This document shows positions 45,299 to 54,356 of a DNA stretch of 64,000 nt, piece after piece. Within the stretch, counting starts at the first letter, position 1, and every line of letters begins with the position of its first letter. The DNA comes from Autumnicola tepida. Its GTDB lineage: Bacteria; Bacteroidota; Bacteroidia; Flavobacteriales; Flavobacteriaceae. Below the pieces are notes generated by a model, which was not told the origin of the DNA, ran no database searches, and was given only the letters and a program-made list of their open reading frames with translations. The position numbers and the translations under genes were made by a program. Location of the stretch: the NCBI RefSeq assembly GCF_031846485.1, contig NZ_JAVRHQ010000002.1, positions 62,001 through 126,000 on the forward strand. The letters run 5' to 3'.

Positions 45299-46731
45299 AG
45301 AAGAAACTACGCAAAATTGGCAAATGGTTGAATGACAGAGGGGGCTTCTCTGAAATGCTGAAACCCCTGAAAGAACATCTTGTTCCGCCGGGCACCGGTT
45401 GGAATTACGTGTGGGGCAGTGCCACTTTATTTTGTCTGATTGTGCAGGTTTTAACGGGCATCGCACTTGCTTTTTTGTATCAGCCTTCTGTTAACGCTGC
45501 TTACCAGTCTATGCAGTATATAGAAAACCAGGCTTTTATGGGTAGTTTTATTCGGGGGCTGCATAACTGGGGAGCATCAGGAATGGTTGTCCTGCTGGGC
45601 GCACATATGATTAGAGTGTACCTTACCGCTGCTTATAAATACCCCAGGGAAATGAGCTGGATAAGCGGAATATTCCTGCTCGGGATTACCCTTACTATGG
45701 CCATGACCGGCCAGTTGTTGCGATGGGATAGTAATGCGATATGGACAGGTATTTTGGTAGCTGAGCAAACCGGCAGGATTCCCTTTGTTGGAGATGCCAT
45801 TGCTCACTTTTTTATCGGGGGCGCCACACTTGGAGGCGATACTTTAAACAGGTACTTTGCCATGCATGTTTTTCTTTTTCCGGCACTTCTTTTTACCATA
45901 GTGGGATATCATTTATTCCTGGTGCTGCGAAATGGAATTTCTGAACCTCCAAAAGCCGGAAGACTGATAAATCCAAAAAAGTACAGAAGTTGGTACCAGA
46001 AAATGCTGAAAAAGAAAGGGGTTCCGTTTTTTCCTGATGTTATCTGGAGGGATGTGGTATTTTCTTTGGGAGTTTTGATCGTCCTGATACTACTTGGGTG
46101 GTTGGTGGGCGCACCCGAACTTACCAAACCGGCAGATCCAACAATCCTGGAAACAGAACCAACTCCAGACTGGTATTTTAAATGGATCTATGCCATTTTT
46201 GCGACTATGAACCGTTTCCTGGAACCGTATTTCCTGTTTTTTGGTCCGTTATTGGGAATTATTCTGCTTTTTTCTGTTCCTTTTCTTAGCCGTGGAGGAG
46301 AAAGAAGTCCATTAAGAAGGCCCTGGGCAATTGTTGGCGTTGCAATAACTATAGTAACTGTAGGTTCCCTTACATACGCAGGATTGTGGGCTAATTGGGT
46401 TCCCGATTTTAAAGCAGCTCCGCTGGGGGAATATGTAAGTGTTCCTCAGGAAGAACCCATGGCGGAAAGAGGCAAACATCTATTCTATGAAATGAAGTGT
46501 ATTTATTGCCATAAAATAGGGAAGAAGGGAGGCAGTAACGGGCCGGCACTTACTAAAGTAGAAAACCGTCTGGATGAACAGCAGTTGATTTTACAAATTT
46601 CTAATGGAAGTGCAGATATGCCTGCTTATGGTGGTTCTCTTTCCAGCAGCGAAATAAAAGCATTAGTGGCTTTTTTGCTTAGCGAAAAGAAAGTCAATGA
46701 AGAAAAAAGAGAAACTAGGAACAAAGAATAA
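45295..46731 (+). CDS. b6f-like cytochrome b fused to a cytochrome c domain
   Basis: 478 residues. The heme b ligands lie in HNWGASGMVVLLGAH (13 residues between the His) and HVFLFPALLFTIVGYH (14 between), the spacing of b6f-type proteins. The quinol-site motif is PDWY, as in menaquinol-using and b6f complexes, not PEWY. C-terminal helices follow, then a cytochrome c domain with CIYCH at 402-406 and an axial Met in ADMPAYGG. It should take electrons from menaquinol and pass them to its own tethered heme c, near the caa3 oxidase. Start is GTG 45295. Confidence 0.93.
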   Translation: MKKKLRKIGKWLNDRGGFSEMLKPLKEHLVPPGTGWNYVWGSATLFCLIVQVLTGIALAFLYQPSVNAAYQSMQYIENQAFMGSFIRGLHNWGASGMVVLLGAHMIRVYLTAAYKYPREMSWISGIFLLGITLTMAMTGQLLRWDSNAIWTGILVAEQTGRIPFVGDAIAHFFIGGATLGGDTLNRYFAMHVFLFPALLFTIVGYHLFLVLRNGISEPPKAGRLINPKKYRSWYQKMLKKKGVPFFPDVIWRDVVFSLGVLIVLILLGWLVGAPELTKPADPTILETEPTPDWYFKWIYAIFATMNRFLEPYFLFFGPLLGIILLFSVPFLSRGGERSPLRRPWAIVGVAITIVTVGSLTYAGLWANWVPDFKAAPLGEYVSVPQEEPMAERGKHLFYEMKCIYCHKIGKKGGSNGPALTKVENRLDEQQLILQISNGSADMPAYGGSLSSSEIKALVAFLLSEKKVNEEKRETRNKE

Positions 46732-46795
46732 TAGGAAATTCTTCTTCCAATGAATTAATAACAGGTTAAGAAATGCCAATTTCAGGCATAGAGGA

Positions 46796-48091
46796 TTACT
46801 GTCTCTTCTTTTCTGAATTTTGGTGTTCTTTTTCCATTTTTATCATGTCCGTTACCAATCCGCCCCAGGTAAAATCATGTGCTCCGTAGCCTTCTCCGGT
46901 AAACGGATTGTAATATTCCCGGAAGCCGCTTTTATCTATAAGTTCTTTTATGCTCTCCACCATTTTTTTTGATTCATCAGTATAGCCCTTATCCATAAAG
47001 AATTTATGTAAAAACCAGTTGTTGACAATCCAGGTGGGGCCTCTCCAGATGTACATGGATTGAGTAGGATTAAAAGCAGCCTCTTTTTTTGCCAGGGAAG
47101 GGATAGGATATTTTGTACGGAATTCTTCACTATTAAAAAAGTGCCGGTCCATTACCGCTTTACGAACATCTTCAGAAATGCCATTTAAGATAACCGGGTA
47201 AAAAATGGTAGGTGTAAGGATCTTTATTTGTTTATTGTCTTTACCATAGCAATCGTAAAACGCATCATCTTCTTCATTGTACATGAGTTTCATGATACTT
47301 TGTACCACTTTGTTTGAGAGTTGATTATAAGCTTCTGCATCTGGATCGTTAACTGCTTCGCAGAGACTGGCCATCGCTCTTAAATTTTGGACGTAAATAG
47401 TATTAAAACCAACTTCTTTTACAAGAAAATAGGCCTTTTCATAGATCTTTTTATAGTTATAATTGTTTATATAGTTTCTAAAATCCACACCTGTAACCCG
47501 GGAAAACAACTTCCAGTTTGCCTTGCCGGGCTTAAATCCTGCAGGGACATCAAAAGTTGGTTTCCAGTCCATACCAGATTCAAATGTAGAAATTATAGTA
47601 AGCAGGTGATCTCCCTGGAAATCACGGTTATTAGCCAACCAGCTATAATATTTTTTCAACTTCGGAAGCATTTCTTTCAGAAATTCCTTATCCCCGGAAG
47701 TCTTATAAATACGTTCTATGGCTTGTGCAATAAGTGGAGGCTGAATAATAGCACTCATGTGGCTCTTGTACAAATTCTTTATTCTGGGAAGGGATTGGAA
47801 AATATCTGTCCACCTTCCTGGCTTCAGCCTGTCCCAGTATATCATGTGTCCCACAAAGCCATCTTCAGTTTGTAAAGCAAAGAGGCTCCTCACATGGTTT
47901 TTAGCCATTTCATTTTCTCCCAGGGCACAAAAAATAAAAACATGAAAACAGGTGTCCCAGAAGAATTGATAAGGGTATGTTCCCGGGGAAGGCCTTGTAA
48001 AATGGAAAGAAGGCTTGCTTTTGCCTCCACCTTCTTCCATATTGTCATTCAATAATTTTTTTACCTTTTCAAATAATTCCTGATCCGTCAT
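46796..48091 (-). CDS. GH63/MGH1-like glycoside hydrolase
   Basis: 431 residues forming an (alpha/alpha)6-barrel: YPYQFFWDTCFHVF, FALQTEDGFVGHMIYWDR, ISTFESGMDWKPTFD, NPTQSMYIWRGPTWIVNNWFLH and EYYNPFTGEGYGAHDFTWGGLV. These match GH63-like enzymes that release glucosyl or mannosyl units, such as mannosylglycerate hydrolases or trehalase-like proteins. No signal peptide is seen, so it acts in the cytoplasm, perhaps on a compatible solute or a sugar-glycerate. The gene is convergent with the respiratory operon; no clear terminator lies in the 64 bases between them. Confidence 0.8.
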   Translation of the reverse strand: MTDQELFEKVKKLLNDNMEEGGGKSKPSFHFTRPSPGTYPYQFFWDTCFHVFIFCALGENEMAKNHVRSLFALQTEDGFVGHMIYWDRLKPGRWTDIFQSLPRIKNLYKSHMSAIIQPPLIAQAIERIYKTSGDKEFLKEMLPKLKKYYSWLANNRDFQGDHLLTIISTFESGMDWKPTFDVPAGFKPGKANWKLFSRVTGVDFRNYINNYNYKKIYEKAYFLVKEVGFNTIYVQNLRAMASLCEAVNDPDAEAYNQLSNKVVQSIMKLMYNEEDDAFYDCYGKDNKQIKILTPTIFYPVILNGISEDVRKAVMDRHFFNSEEFRTKYPIPSLAKKEAAFNPTQSMYIWRGPTWIVNNWFLHKFFMDKGYTDESKKMVESIKELIDKSGFREYYNPFTGEGYGAHDFTWGGLVTDMIKMEKEHQNSEKKRQ

Positions 48092-48129
48092 CTAACACTA
48101 AAATCTTGGATTGTCTTTTAAAGTTAGTC

Positions 48130-49728
48130 TTATTTTACGTATTTATCCCAAAGCCCATAGTGTTCTTTGATGATTCCGGTAGGAATAGAAAGCCCGGCAA
48201 CCAGCAGCCCGGCAACCAATCCCGTAATACAAAGGCCGGTAGGGGAGTTGTCTACAAACCATGGGCCAATAGCCAGGGCAAGGCCAAGCAGAATATTGAG
48301 GTATCTTCCCCTTCGCACAATTTCTCCCATACAAATTACCGAAACCACAATAATAAGGGATCCGCTTAAGTGAAAAATATCTGAGGAAGTCTTTTGTATC
48401 CCTACATCAAATATAGCAGGTGCACACATTGCCGCTATCCCAATTAAGGTACAAACAGCCAGCGTCCATGGAACACTCATTCCCCAAACCGAAGCTTTAA
48501 AGACTTCAGCAGGTTTTTCAGGAAATTCCATTAAATCTGTTGTTCTTTCATCTTTGTTCATCTCGAAAGCTTTTCCGCCTTTCCAGAAAACGTCCCACAT
48601 ATTGTCGCCTCTTCGTTTGGCCTGTACCATGTGTTGTCCCATGGCAATAACCTCGTCAAGTTCCAGGGGGATCATAGGCAACATAATTGCGGCCGCCATT
48701 AAACAGAATGTACACCATTCTCCCACAACCACAGGTTGGGAAATTACGAGGAAGATATGTACGAGACCAAGCGGAATAACCAAAATTCCAAAAAAAGTTA
48801 CCATCCAGGGCATGGTTCTCCAGCGGGTAGGGCTTCCCATCCAGCCCATTAAAAATTCAAAGGTATAAGCCAGGGCTCCCATAGCACCGTCAGAAACCGG
48901 AAACGAATGGGACATATTGGAATTAAGCGCTTTTAATGTGCCATCTCCAAAAAAAGGATCCCAGGCAGTATCAATATATCCCAGCTGGAATGCCCCCAGA
49001 TACCGGGAAACCACCCATCCAAAAAATGCCAGTACGATCATGATCCATCGCTGTGGCCAGCTGGAAGGATTATAGGTCCAGCCCGGCGGCACCTGTGAGC
49101 CCATTTTCATATAGGTAATCATATTGGGCATTCCCGGTATAAGGATAGTTAAGGCTATTACCAATGCGCCAACCATGGTTGAATTTAGATATCCCACTGC
49201 TGTTGGAGACCAGAAAACCAAGGGGGCAAAGGTGATCCATATTCCTACGAAACAGCATATCCAGAGGCCTATGGGCCGGTTTGGGGTTAAGGACCGCCAT
49301 CCAAAAATCATGAGCAGGATACCACTAATAATATCGCTCCACCTCATTACCATTATCCTTTCGCTTAGGCTAAGCCATAATTCTCGGCCTCCGCTGGGTT
49401 CCACTGTGCCCACTGTATAATTAAAAGTTAGCGGGAAAAGAACCATCCAGGCGCCCAAAAGTACTATTAACCAATAAACCCAAAGGGTTTGCTTATGGTG
49501 CATATGCAGCATGTGCATTCGCTTTTCCATAGACATTTCCATGCCTCCGCCGGAATCTTTGTCTTTATTCTTTTTTTCCTTGTCTTTATTATCATCCTTT
49601 TTTTTGTCACCGCCTTTCATCTGCATTTCGGCCATGGGGCGGGTTACGCCACGGGTGCCCATGCCCCCACCTTTATGCATTTTATTGTCTTTATTTTTTT
49701 CCTCATTTTGATGGTTTTTCTCAGCCAT
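48130..49728 (-). CDS. SPW-VKOR-SPW membrane protein with Lys/Met/His-rich N-terminus
   Basis: A 532-residue polytopic protein. Residues 1-80 are hydrophilic and rich in Lys, Met, His and Gly and may bind metal. Residues about 81-200 form an SPW-repeat unit (WSDIISGILLMIFGW), residues about 225-350 resemble a vitamin K epoxide reductase helical bundle with CxxC = CTFC at 339-342, and residues about 400-520 are a second SPW unit (DIFHLSGSLIIVVSVICMGEIVRRG). No cysteine occurs between residues 232 and 338, where VKOR proteins usually have loop cysteines. It may handle disulfide or quinone chemistry in the membrane. Confidence 0.78.
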   Translation of the reverse strand: MAEKNHQNEEKNKDNKMHKGGGMGTRGVTRPMAEMQMKGGDKKKDDNKDKEKKNKDKDSGGGMEMSMEKRMHMLHMHHKQTLWVYWLIVLLGAWMVLFPLTFNYTVGTVEPSGGRELWLSLSERIMVMRWSDIISGILLMIFGWRSLTPNRPIGLWICCFVGIWITFAPLVFWSPTAVGYLNSTMVGALVIALTILIPGMPNMITYMKMGSQVPPGWTYNPSSWPQRWIMIVLAFFGWVVSRYLGAFQLGYIDTAWDPFFGDGTLKALNSNMSHSFPVSDGAMGALAYTFEFLMGWMGSPTRWRTMPWMVTFFGILVIPLGLVHIFLVISQPVVVGEWCTFCLMAAAIMLPMIPLELDEVIAMGQHMVQAKRRGDNMWDVFWKGGKAFEMNKDERTTDLMEFPEKPAEVFKASVWGMSVPWTLAVCTLIGIAAMCAPAIFDVGIQKTSSDIFHLSGSLIIVVSVICMGEIVRRGRYLNILLGLALAIGPWFVDNSPTGLCITGLVAGLLVAGLSIPTGIIKEHYGLWDKYVK

Positions 49729-50041
49729 ATCAGTTAATTTTTTGGCAGGTTTTGTTTAATTTTTCTCTTCTGAAGCTTATCCTGATAATTTTTTAGAAAT
49801 AAACCTTCTAAAAGTGGCTTGATAAAAAGCCTCAATTTCAAAAGAAAAGCTTCAAGAAGTTGGGATATACTTAAATGTAAAAAGGAATCACTACAATCTA
49901 TTTTAAAATTATGGTAAAAGATTTCGATATACGGGAATTTGCAGCTCCTGTTGCTTCGTATTTAGAGAACAAAAGTTTTAGTTTTCCAATTTTTGCAAAT
50001 TCATAACATTCTTTCCATGTAAAAAATGCGAACTTATCCCA
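49729..50041. other. 313-base intergenic region
   Basis: The gap between the divergent SPW-VKOR gene and the FabG-like gene is A+T rich. A 31-codon open frame at 49911-50006 (MVKDFDIREFAAPVASYLEN...) begins with ATG but resembles nothing I know, and is probably chance. A TTTG at 49992-49995 could be part of a promoter for the SDR gene. Nothing else is supported. Confidence 0.45.
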
Positions 50042-50773
50042 ATGGAAAATTTAAAAAACAAAGTAGCCCTAATCACCGGGGGCAGCAGGGGAATTGGTAA
50101 AGGAATAGCGTTGGCACTTGCGGCAGAAGGTGTGCACGTGGCGGTAAATTATCAGCATTCTAAGGATGAAGCTGAAGAAGTGTGTGAACAAATAAGGGCT
50201 GAAGGAAGTAAAGCAGTTGCCGTACAGGCTGATGTTTCTGAAGAAACAGAAGTTAAAAGGCTTATTGAAGAAGTACAAAATAAATTCGGGGACATTGATA
50301 TTCTTGTTAATAATGCCGGGATTGCAAAAAAGCAGAATGTAGAGGAAGTAAGCCTGGACGATTTTGATAAAATTATCAAGGTAAACCTCAGATCCGGATT
50401 TTTGGTTACCCAGCAGGTATTGCCTGCTATGCGCAGGAAAAAATGGGGAAGGATATTGATGATTTCTTCCGTGGCTGCCCAAACCGGCGGCGTGGTAGGG
50501 GTAGATTACGCGACTTCTAAAGCAGGACAGTTGGGGATGATGCGTTATTACGCAAAAAATCTTGCTGCGGAAGGAATTACAGCCAACGCCATAGCTCCTG
50601 CACTTATAGATACCGATATGGTAGCCGGTTTGGGAGGAGTAAAGCCAGACATAATCCCGGTAAAACGTTTTGGCAGATCTGAAGAAGTAGCAGCTCTAAG
50701 TTTAAGCATCCTTAAAAATGGCTATATTACGGGCCAGACTTTTAATATTAATGGCGGAATGCAGCCAAGTTAG
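50042..50773 (+). CDS. FabG-like short-chain dehydrogenase
   Basis: 243 residues with the typical SDR features: ALITGGSRGIGKGIA (NADP-binding), NNAGIAKK, active-site SSVAAQ and YATSK (Tyr/Lys), and the C-terminal TGQTFNINGGMQPS. It resembles 3-oxoacyl-ACP reductase, but isolated copies often act on other keto substrates. No fatty-acid genes are nearby. A small membrane-protein gene follows after 10 bases. Confidence 0.88.
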   Translation: MENLKNKVALITGGSRGIGKGIALALAAEGVHVAVNYQHSKDEAEEVCEQIRAEGSKAVAVQADVSEETEVKRLIEEVQNKFGDIDILVNNAGIAKKQNVEEVSLDDFDKIIKVNLRSGFLVTQQVLPAMRRKKWGRILMISSVAAQTGGVVGVDYATSKAGQLGMMRYYAKNLAAEGITANAIAPALIDTDMVAGLGGVKPDIIPVKRFGRSEEVAALSLSILKNGYITGQTFNINGGMQPS

Positions 50774-50783
50774 ATAAACTAAA

Positions 50784-51011
50784 ATGTTCCTTTTAAGCTT
50801 TCTTACATTCCTCTCCGTAATACTTTGGCTTTGGGCAATAATGGATCTTTTGAAGTCCGGGGTTAAAAACCCAAATTTCAGAATGCCATGGCTCATCCTG
50901 ATTTTGATGTTTCCGATAATTGGGTCCATCATATATTTTCAGCTAAAGAAAAACCGGGAACTGCCTGATCAAAGAAAATTTGCACCTGATTTTACAAGAA
51001 TCAGGGGATAA
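50784..51011 (+). CDS. PLDc_N-domain two-helix membrane protein (75 aa)
   Basis: 75 residues: two membrane helices (MFLLSFLTFLSVILWLWAIMDLL and PWLILILMFPIIGSIIYFQL) joined by a short loop with Lys and Asn, and a basic tail. It resembles the phospholipase D-nuclease N-terminal domain, found alone as a small membrane protein in many Bacteroidota. Function unknown. It follows the FabG-like gene by 10 bases. Confidence 0.75.
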   Translation: MFLLSFLTFLSVILWLWAIMDLLKSGVKNPNFRMPWLILILMFPIIGSIIYFQLKKNRELPDQRKFAPDFTRIRG

Positions 51012-51180
51012 GTCTTTTTCAGGTTTTTGATAGAGATCCTGCTGAGATTATGGATTATTGTTTCAAATAATCTGTAAATTAGGTACTTGTTCCATTCCGA
51101 AGAAATACAGAAAGATTTTTCAGTATAGTCACATTTGTTGTTTATACAGCTGCTTATTTGGAAATTAAAACAGATAATAA

Positions 51181-52275
51181 ATGAAGAAGGTTTTTAATTG
51201 TAATTGCGGAAATCATAATCCTTTGCATTGTATCGTACCACCATACATGTTGGAAGCCATGGCTACTTCTCCCAACGAAAAGGTGAGGCAGATGGCCTTA
51301 AGGAATATTGAGACCGCTGCTGAAGTTCGCGCAGAGCGCCGGCTGCTATGGCCGGATACCGTGGCGGCACTGCTTACCAACAAAGAAGGTAAAAACCGGG
51401 AAGTTTACGATATGCTCAACAGGCCAAATCGCCGGGACCTTTTACCAGGAAATCTGGTAAGGAAGGAAGGGCAGGAGCCTGTGGAAGATCCGGCAGTAAA
51501 TGAAGCTTATGAATATTCCGGGTTTACTTATGACTTCTATTGGGAGCTTTTTAACCGGGATTCCCTGGATGATAGCGGCCTTACCCTTATTTCTTCAGTC
51601 CACCTTGGAGAAAATTACAACAACGCCTTTTGGAATGGTAGCCAGATGGCCTATGGAGATGGAGACGATATCATTTTCCGGAGATTTACCAGAGGGCTGG
51701 ATGTGGTGGGCCATGAACTTACCCATGGGGTGATCTCTTTCACCTCCAGGCTAGCGTATCTTGACGAAGCAGGTGCTATAAATGAGCATTTGGCAGATGT
51801 CTTTGGTACTCTCATAAAGCAATGGGTGCAAAAACAGGATGTGGAGGAAGCCAACTGGCTTATTGGAGACGAAATAATTATTCCCGCTCCCACCCGCAGG
51901 GCAATTAGGGATATGAAAAATCCCGGCACCGCTTACATAAATGATCCGGACCTGAACGGAACCGATCCACAGCCCGATCATTATTCCAATAAATATACCG
52001 GCACCCAGGACAATGGGGGAGTTCATATAAATTCAGGCATTCCCAACAAGGCATTTTGCGAGGCAGCTCTACAAATAGGTGGTTTTGCCTGGGAGAAAGC
52101 TGGCCGTATTTGGTATGAAGCTATGCTACAGCTCACCTCCAACAGTAACTTTGATAAATTAGCCAACACCACCGTAAACATTGCTGCAGAGATGTTTGGC
52201 AAGAACAGTCCGGAACATAATGCCGTAATTAACGGCTGGCAAACAGTAGGATTATATGAAAATACACTGTGCTAA
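51181..52275 (+). CDS. M4-family metallopeptidase (protealysin-like)
   Basis: 364 residues with no signal peptide, unlike secreted thermolysins, and a short propeptide-like N-terminus (CIVPPYMLEAMATSPNEKVRQMALRN) as in protealysins. The zinc motif HELTH is at 178-182 and the third ligand Glu202 lies in NEHLADVFG; the catalytic His is in DNGGVHINSGIPNKAF. It would be a cytosolic or atypically exported zinc endopeptidase. Start ATG 51181 gives an N-terminus with Cys/His (CNCGNHNPLHC) that might bind metal. The inhibitor-like gene overlaps its 3' end by 20 bases. Confidence 0.9.
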   Translation: MKKVFNCNCGNHNPLHCIVPPYMLEAMATSPNEKVRQMALRNIETAAEVRAERRLLWPDTVAALLTNKEGKNREVYDMLNRPNRRDLLPGNLVRKEGQEPVEDPAVNEAYEYSGFTYDFYWELFNRDSLDDSGLTLISSVHLGENYNNAFWNGSQMAYGDGDDIIFRRFTRGLDVVGHELTHGVISFTSRLAYLDEAGAINEHLADVFGTLIKQWVQKQDVEEANWLIGDEIIIPAPTRRAIRDMKNPGTAYINDPDLNGTDPQPDHYSNKYTGTQDNGGVHINSGIPNKAFCEAALQIGGFAWEKAGRIWYEAMLQLTSNSNFDKLANTTVNIAAEMFGKNSPEHNAVINGWQTVGLYENTLC

Positions 52276-52525
52276 AAGTGGCGGTTTTATGGGAAGGCTG
52301 CAGTCCTGTACTCTTGAACTGGATGAGTTGAATCCTTCAGAAAATGAAGCCTTTAAGGAAGTGGTAAAAAAGAAAGATCTGCGTGATGAGAACGCCCGGG
52401 ATTCCTTTGTTTATTGTTTCAGTTTTGAAGAAAACAACATTCCTAAGGAAATAAACATTGAAGAAAGTTTAATACAGGAAAACATGCAGGCATTTATTGA
52501 CAAAGTAAACAGCAAACTAACCTGA
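52256..52525 (+). CDS. Emfourin-like inhibitor of the adjacent M4 protease
   Basis: 89 residues. The N-terminal pattern KSGGFMGRLQSCTLELDELNP resembles emfourin (protealysin inhibitor), where RSGG..G..R forms the contact strand. In known protealysin loci the inhibitor gene lies directly beside the protease gene and the protein binds its active site. Here it overlaps the protease gene by 20 bases in another frame, so the two are translationally coupled. The assignment rests on motif recall and position. Confidence 0.75.
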   Translation: MKIHCAKSGGFMGRLQSCTLELDELNPSENEAFKEVVKKKDLRDENARDSFVYCFSFEENNIPKEINIEESLIQENMQAFIDKVNSKLT

Positions 52526-52547
52526 AGGTTTTTTAAAATCGGCGATT

Positions 52548-52976
52548 ATGAGCAGGCTGTACTATGAAACAAATGAAGTTACTGGCTTCAGGGCGTCCGG
52601 AAAACAGGAGAAAGGAAGGGTAAAAAGTTACCTGGAAAAAGTTTCTTCCCTTGTTCCTGCAGAAATAATCGCAGGTTACCTGGCAATGCTTGGCTTTCTG
52701 GACAAGGAGGAGGGAAGCGTTCTTGTGGAAAAGCAGGGATTGCTCATTGGTATTTTTTGTTTTTGCCTTCTTCTTACCCCGCTTTATTTAAATTACCAGG
52801 CTAAGGAAGGGAAGCCCAGGTTTATTCATTTACTTATTTCTTCTGTGGCATTTATCATCTGGGCCTACGTCACCAGCGGCGAAAAGTTTCGTGATGTCTA
52901 TTATGATGCCGATGTTGCCTCTGTGCTTCTTATCGCCTTTAGTTTGCTCAGTGGGATTATTCCGTTAAAAAAGTGA
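52548..52976 (+). CDS. Unknown membrane protein in the protease-inhibitor cluster
   Basis: 142 residues: a soluble N-terminus of about 30 residues (MSRLYYETNEVTGFRASGK), then about four hydrophobic stretches (LVPAEIIAGYLAMLGF, GLLIGIFCFCLLLTPLYLNY, FIHLLISSVAFIIWAYV and ASVLLIAFSLLSGIIPLKK). It starts 22 bases after the inhibitor gene, so all three are probably one transcript. I do not recognise the family. Being joined to a protease-inhibitor pair, it might localise or sense the protease; that is inference. Confidence 0.7.
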   Translation: MSRLYYETNEVTGFRASGKQEKGRVKSYLEKVSSLVPAEIIAGYLAMLGFLDKEEGSVLVEKQGLLIGIFCFCLLLTPLYLNYQAKEGKPRFIHLLISSVAFIIWAYVTSGEKFRDVYYDADVASVLLIAFSLLSGIIPLKK

Positions 52977-53058
52977 TATATTTTCCATCGAAAGCAGCTG
53001 CAGCAGAATCATATTATTAAATTTGTTCATAGTTTTAATATGATCCCAGAACTTTCCT

Positions 53059-54324
53059 ATGCCGAAAAATGATCCCTACGCAGCCCTGCGCTATGGGGAA
53101 TTCCGTACCTTTTTACTCGTGCGCTTTGCTTTTGTCTTTGCACGTACCATGCAATTTATTGTTATAGAATGGGAAGTTTATAATCTTACCAAAGATCCTT
53201 TTTCCCTCGGGATGATAGGTTTGATGGAAGTAATCCCTGCGGTAGGCCTGGCATTATTTGCAGGACATATTGTAGATCAAAAAGAAAAGAAGGGTTTATT
53301 GCTTAAATGCTTATTTGGATTTTCAATTATCAGCATCGGGCTGTTTCTGCTTACCTGGCCCAGGATCACTGCAGGATTATCCCAGCAATTTACCTTGTAT
53401 GCTATATATTTTCTGATATTTATTGGCGGTATTGTGCGGGCTTTCCTTGGGCCAACTAATTTCTCCCTGTTTGCGCTTATTGTTCCCAAAAAAGTTTATC
53501 CCAATGCGGCCACATGGAACAGTTCCGTATGGCAAATGGGCGCGGTTTTAGGTCCGGCACTGGCCGGTTTCAGCATTCACTGGATTGGGGTGCACTGGTC
53601 TATGTGCCTCATTTTTGGGTTTTCGCTAATCGCGTTAATCGCCCTTTTACAAATTCCGAAGAAACCTATTTTAAATCCCAGGATTGGGGAGCCGGTAATG
53701 AAAAGTTTAATGGAAGGGGTGAAATTTGTTTATAATGCGAAAATAATTTTCGGGGCGATCGCATTGGATATGATCGCGGTTCTTTTTGGTGGAGCAGTGG
53801 CTTTATTGCCAGTTTTCGCGCAGGATATTTTAAAAGTCGGCCCCGAAGGTTTTGGTGTTCTAAGAGCAGCGCCGGCCGTGGGAGCCGTGCTTATAATGTT
53901 TACTTCAGCCTATTATCCGTTAAATAAAAACGCAGGAATAAAATTACTCGCAGCCATTTTTGGATTTGGAGTTTGCATTATTGTCTTTGGGCTCTCAAAA
54001 TTTTTCTGGGTGTCGGTAATCGCCTTGTTTCTAAGTGGTGCCACAGATGGCATTTCCATGATCATCAGGCAAACCATTCTTCAACTAAAGACGCCCGATC
54101 ATATGAGGGGCAGGGTTTCTTCTGTAAACTCCATGTTTGTGGGTTCTTCTAACGAACTGGGGGCTTTTGAAAGTGGCCTGACCGCAAAGCTTATGGGCAC
54201 GGTTAGCGCGGTGGTTTTCGGCGGAAGTATGACTTTGCTCACGGTGCTGGGAATGGGAATCGCTTTTCCAGGGTTTAGAAAACTCGACCTTCGGAAGGAT
54301 TTGGAAGAACACGAAAAGGAATAG
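53059..54324 (+). CDS. Major facilitator superfamily transporter
   Basis: 421 residues with about 12 membrane helices, the MFS loop motif GHIVDQKEKKGLLL after helix 2 and VNSMFVGSSNELGAFESGL near helix 10, typical of the enterobactin exporter-like (MFS_3) group. The substrate is unknown; exported siderophores, drugs or metabolites are possible. No regulator lies next to it. Confidence 0.88.
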   Translation: MPKNDPYAALRYGEFRTFLLVRFAFVFARTMQFIVIEWEVYNLTKDPFSLGMIGLMEVIPAVGLALFAGHIVDQKEKKGLLLKCLFGFSIISIGLFLLTWPRITAGLSQQFTLYAIYFLIFIGGIVRAFLGPTNFSLFALIVPKKVYPNAATWNSSVWQMGAVLGPALAGFSIHWIGVHWSMCLIFGFSLIALIALLQIPKKPILNPRIGEPVMKSLMEGVKFVYNAKIIFGAIALDMIAVLFGGAVALLPVFAQDILKVGPEGFGVLRAAPAVGAVLIMFTSAYYPLNKNAGIKLLAAIFGFGVCIIVFGLSKFFWVSVIALFLSGATDGISMIIRQTILQLKTPDHMRGRVSSVNSMFVGSSNELGAFESGLTAKLMGTVSAVVFGGSMTLLTVLGMGIAFPGFRKLDLRKDLEEHEKE

Positions 54325-54356
54325 GAAATTTCTTGTTTAAACCTTATTTTAAGAAG

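Noticed and set aside
49911..50006. 31-codon frame in the gap before the FabG-like gene
   Set aside because: It lacks a convincing ribosome-binding site and has no recognisable composition; such frames occur by chance in A+T-rich DNA.
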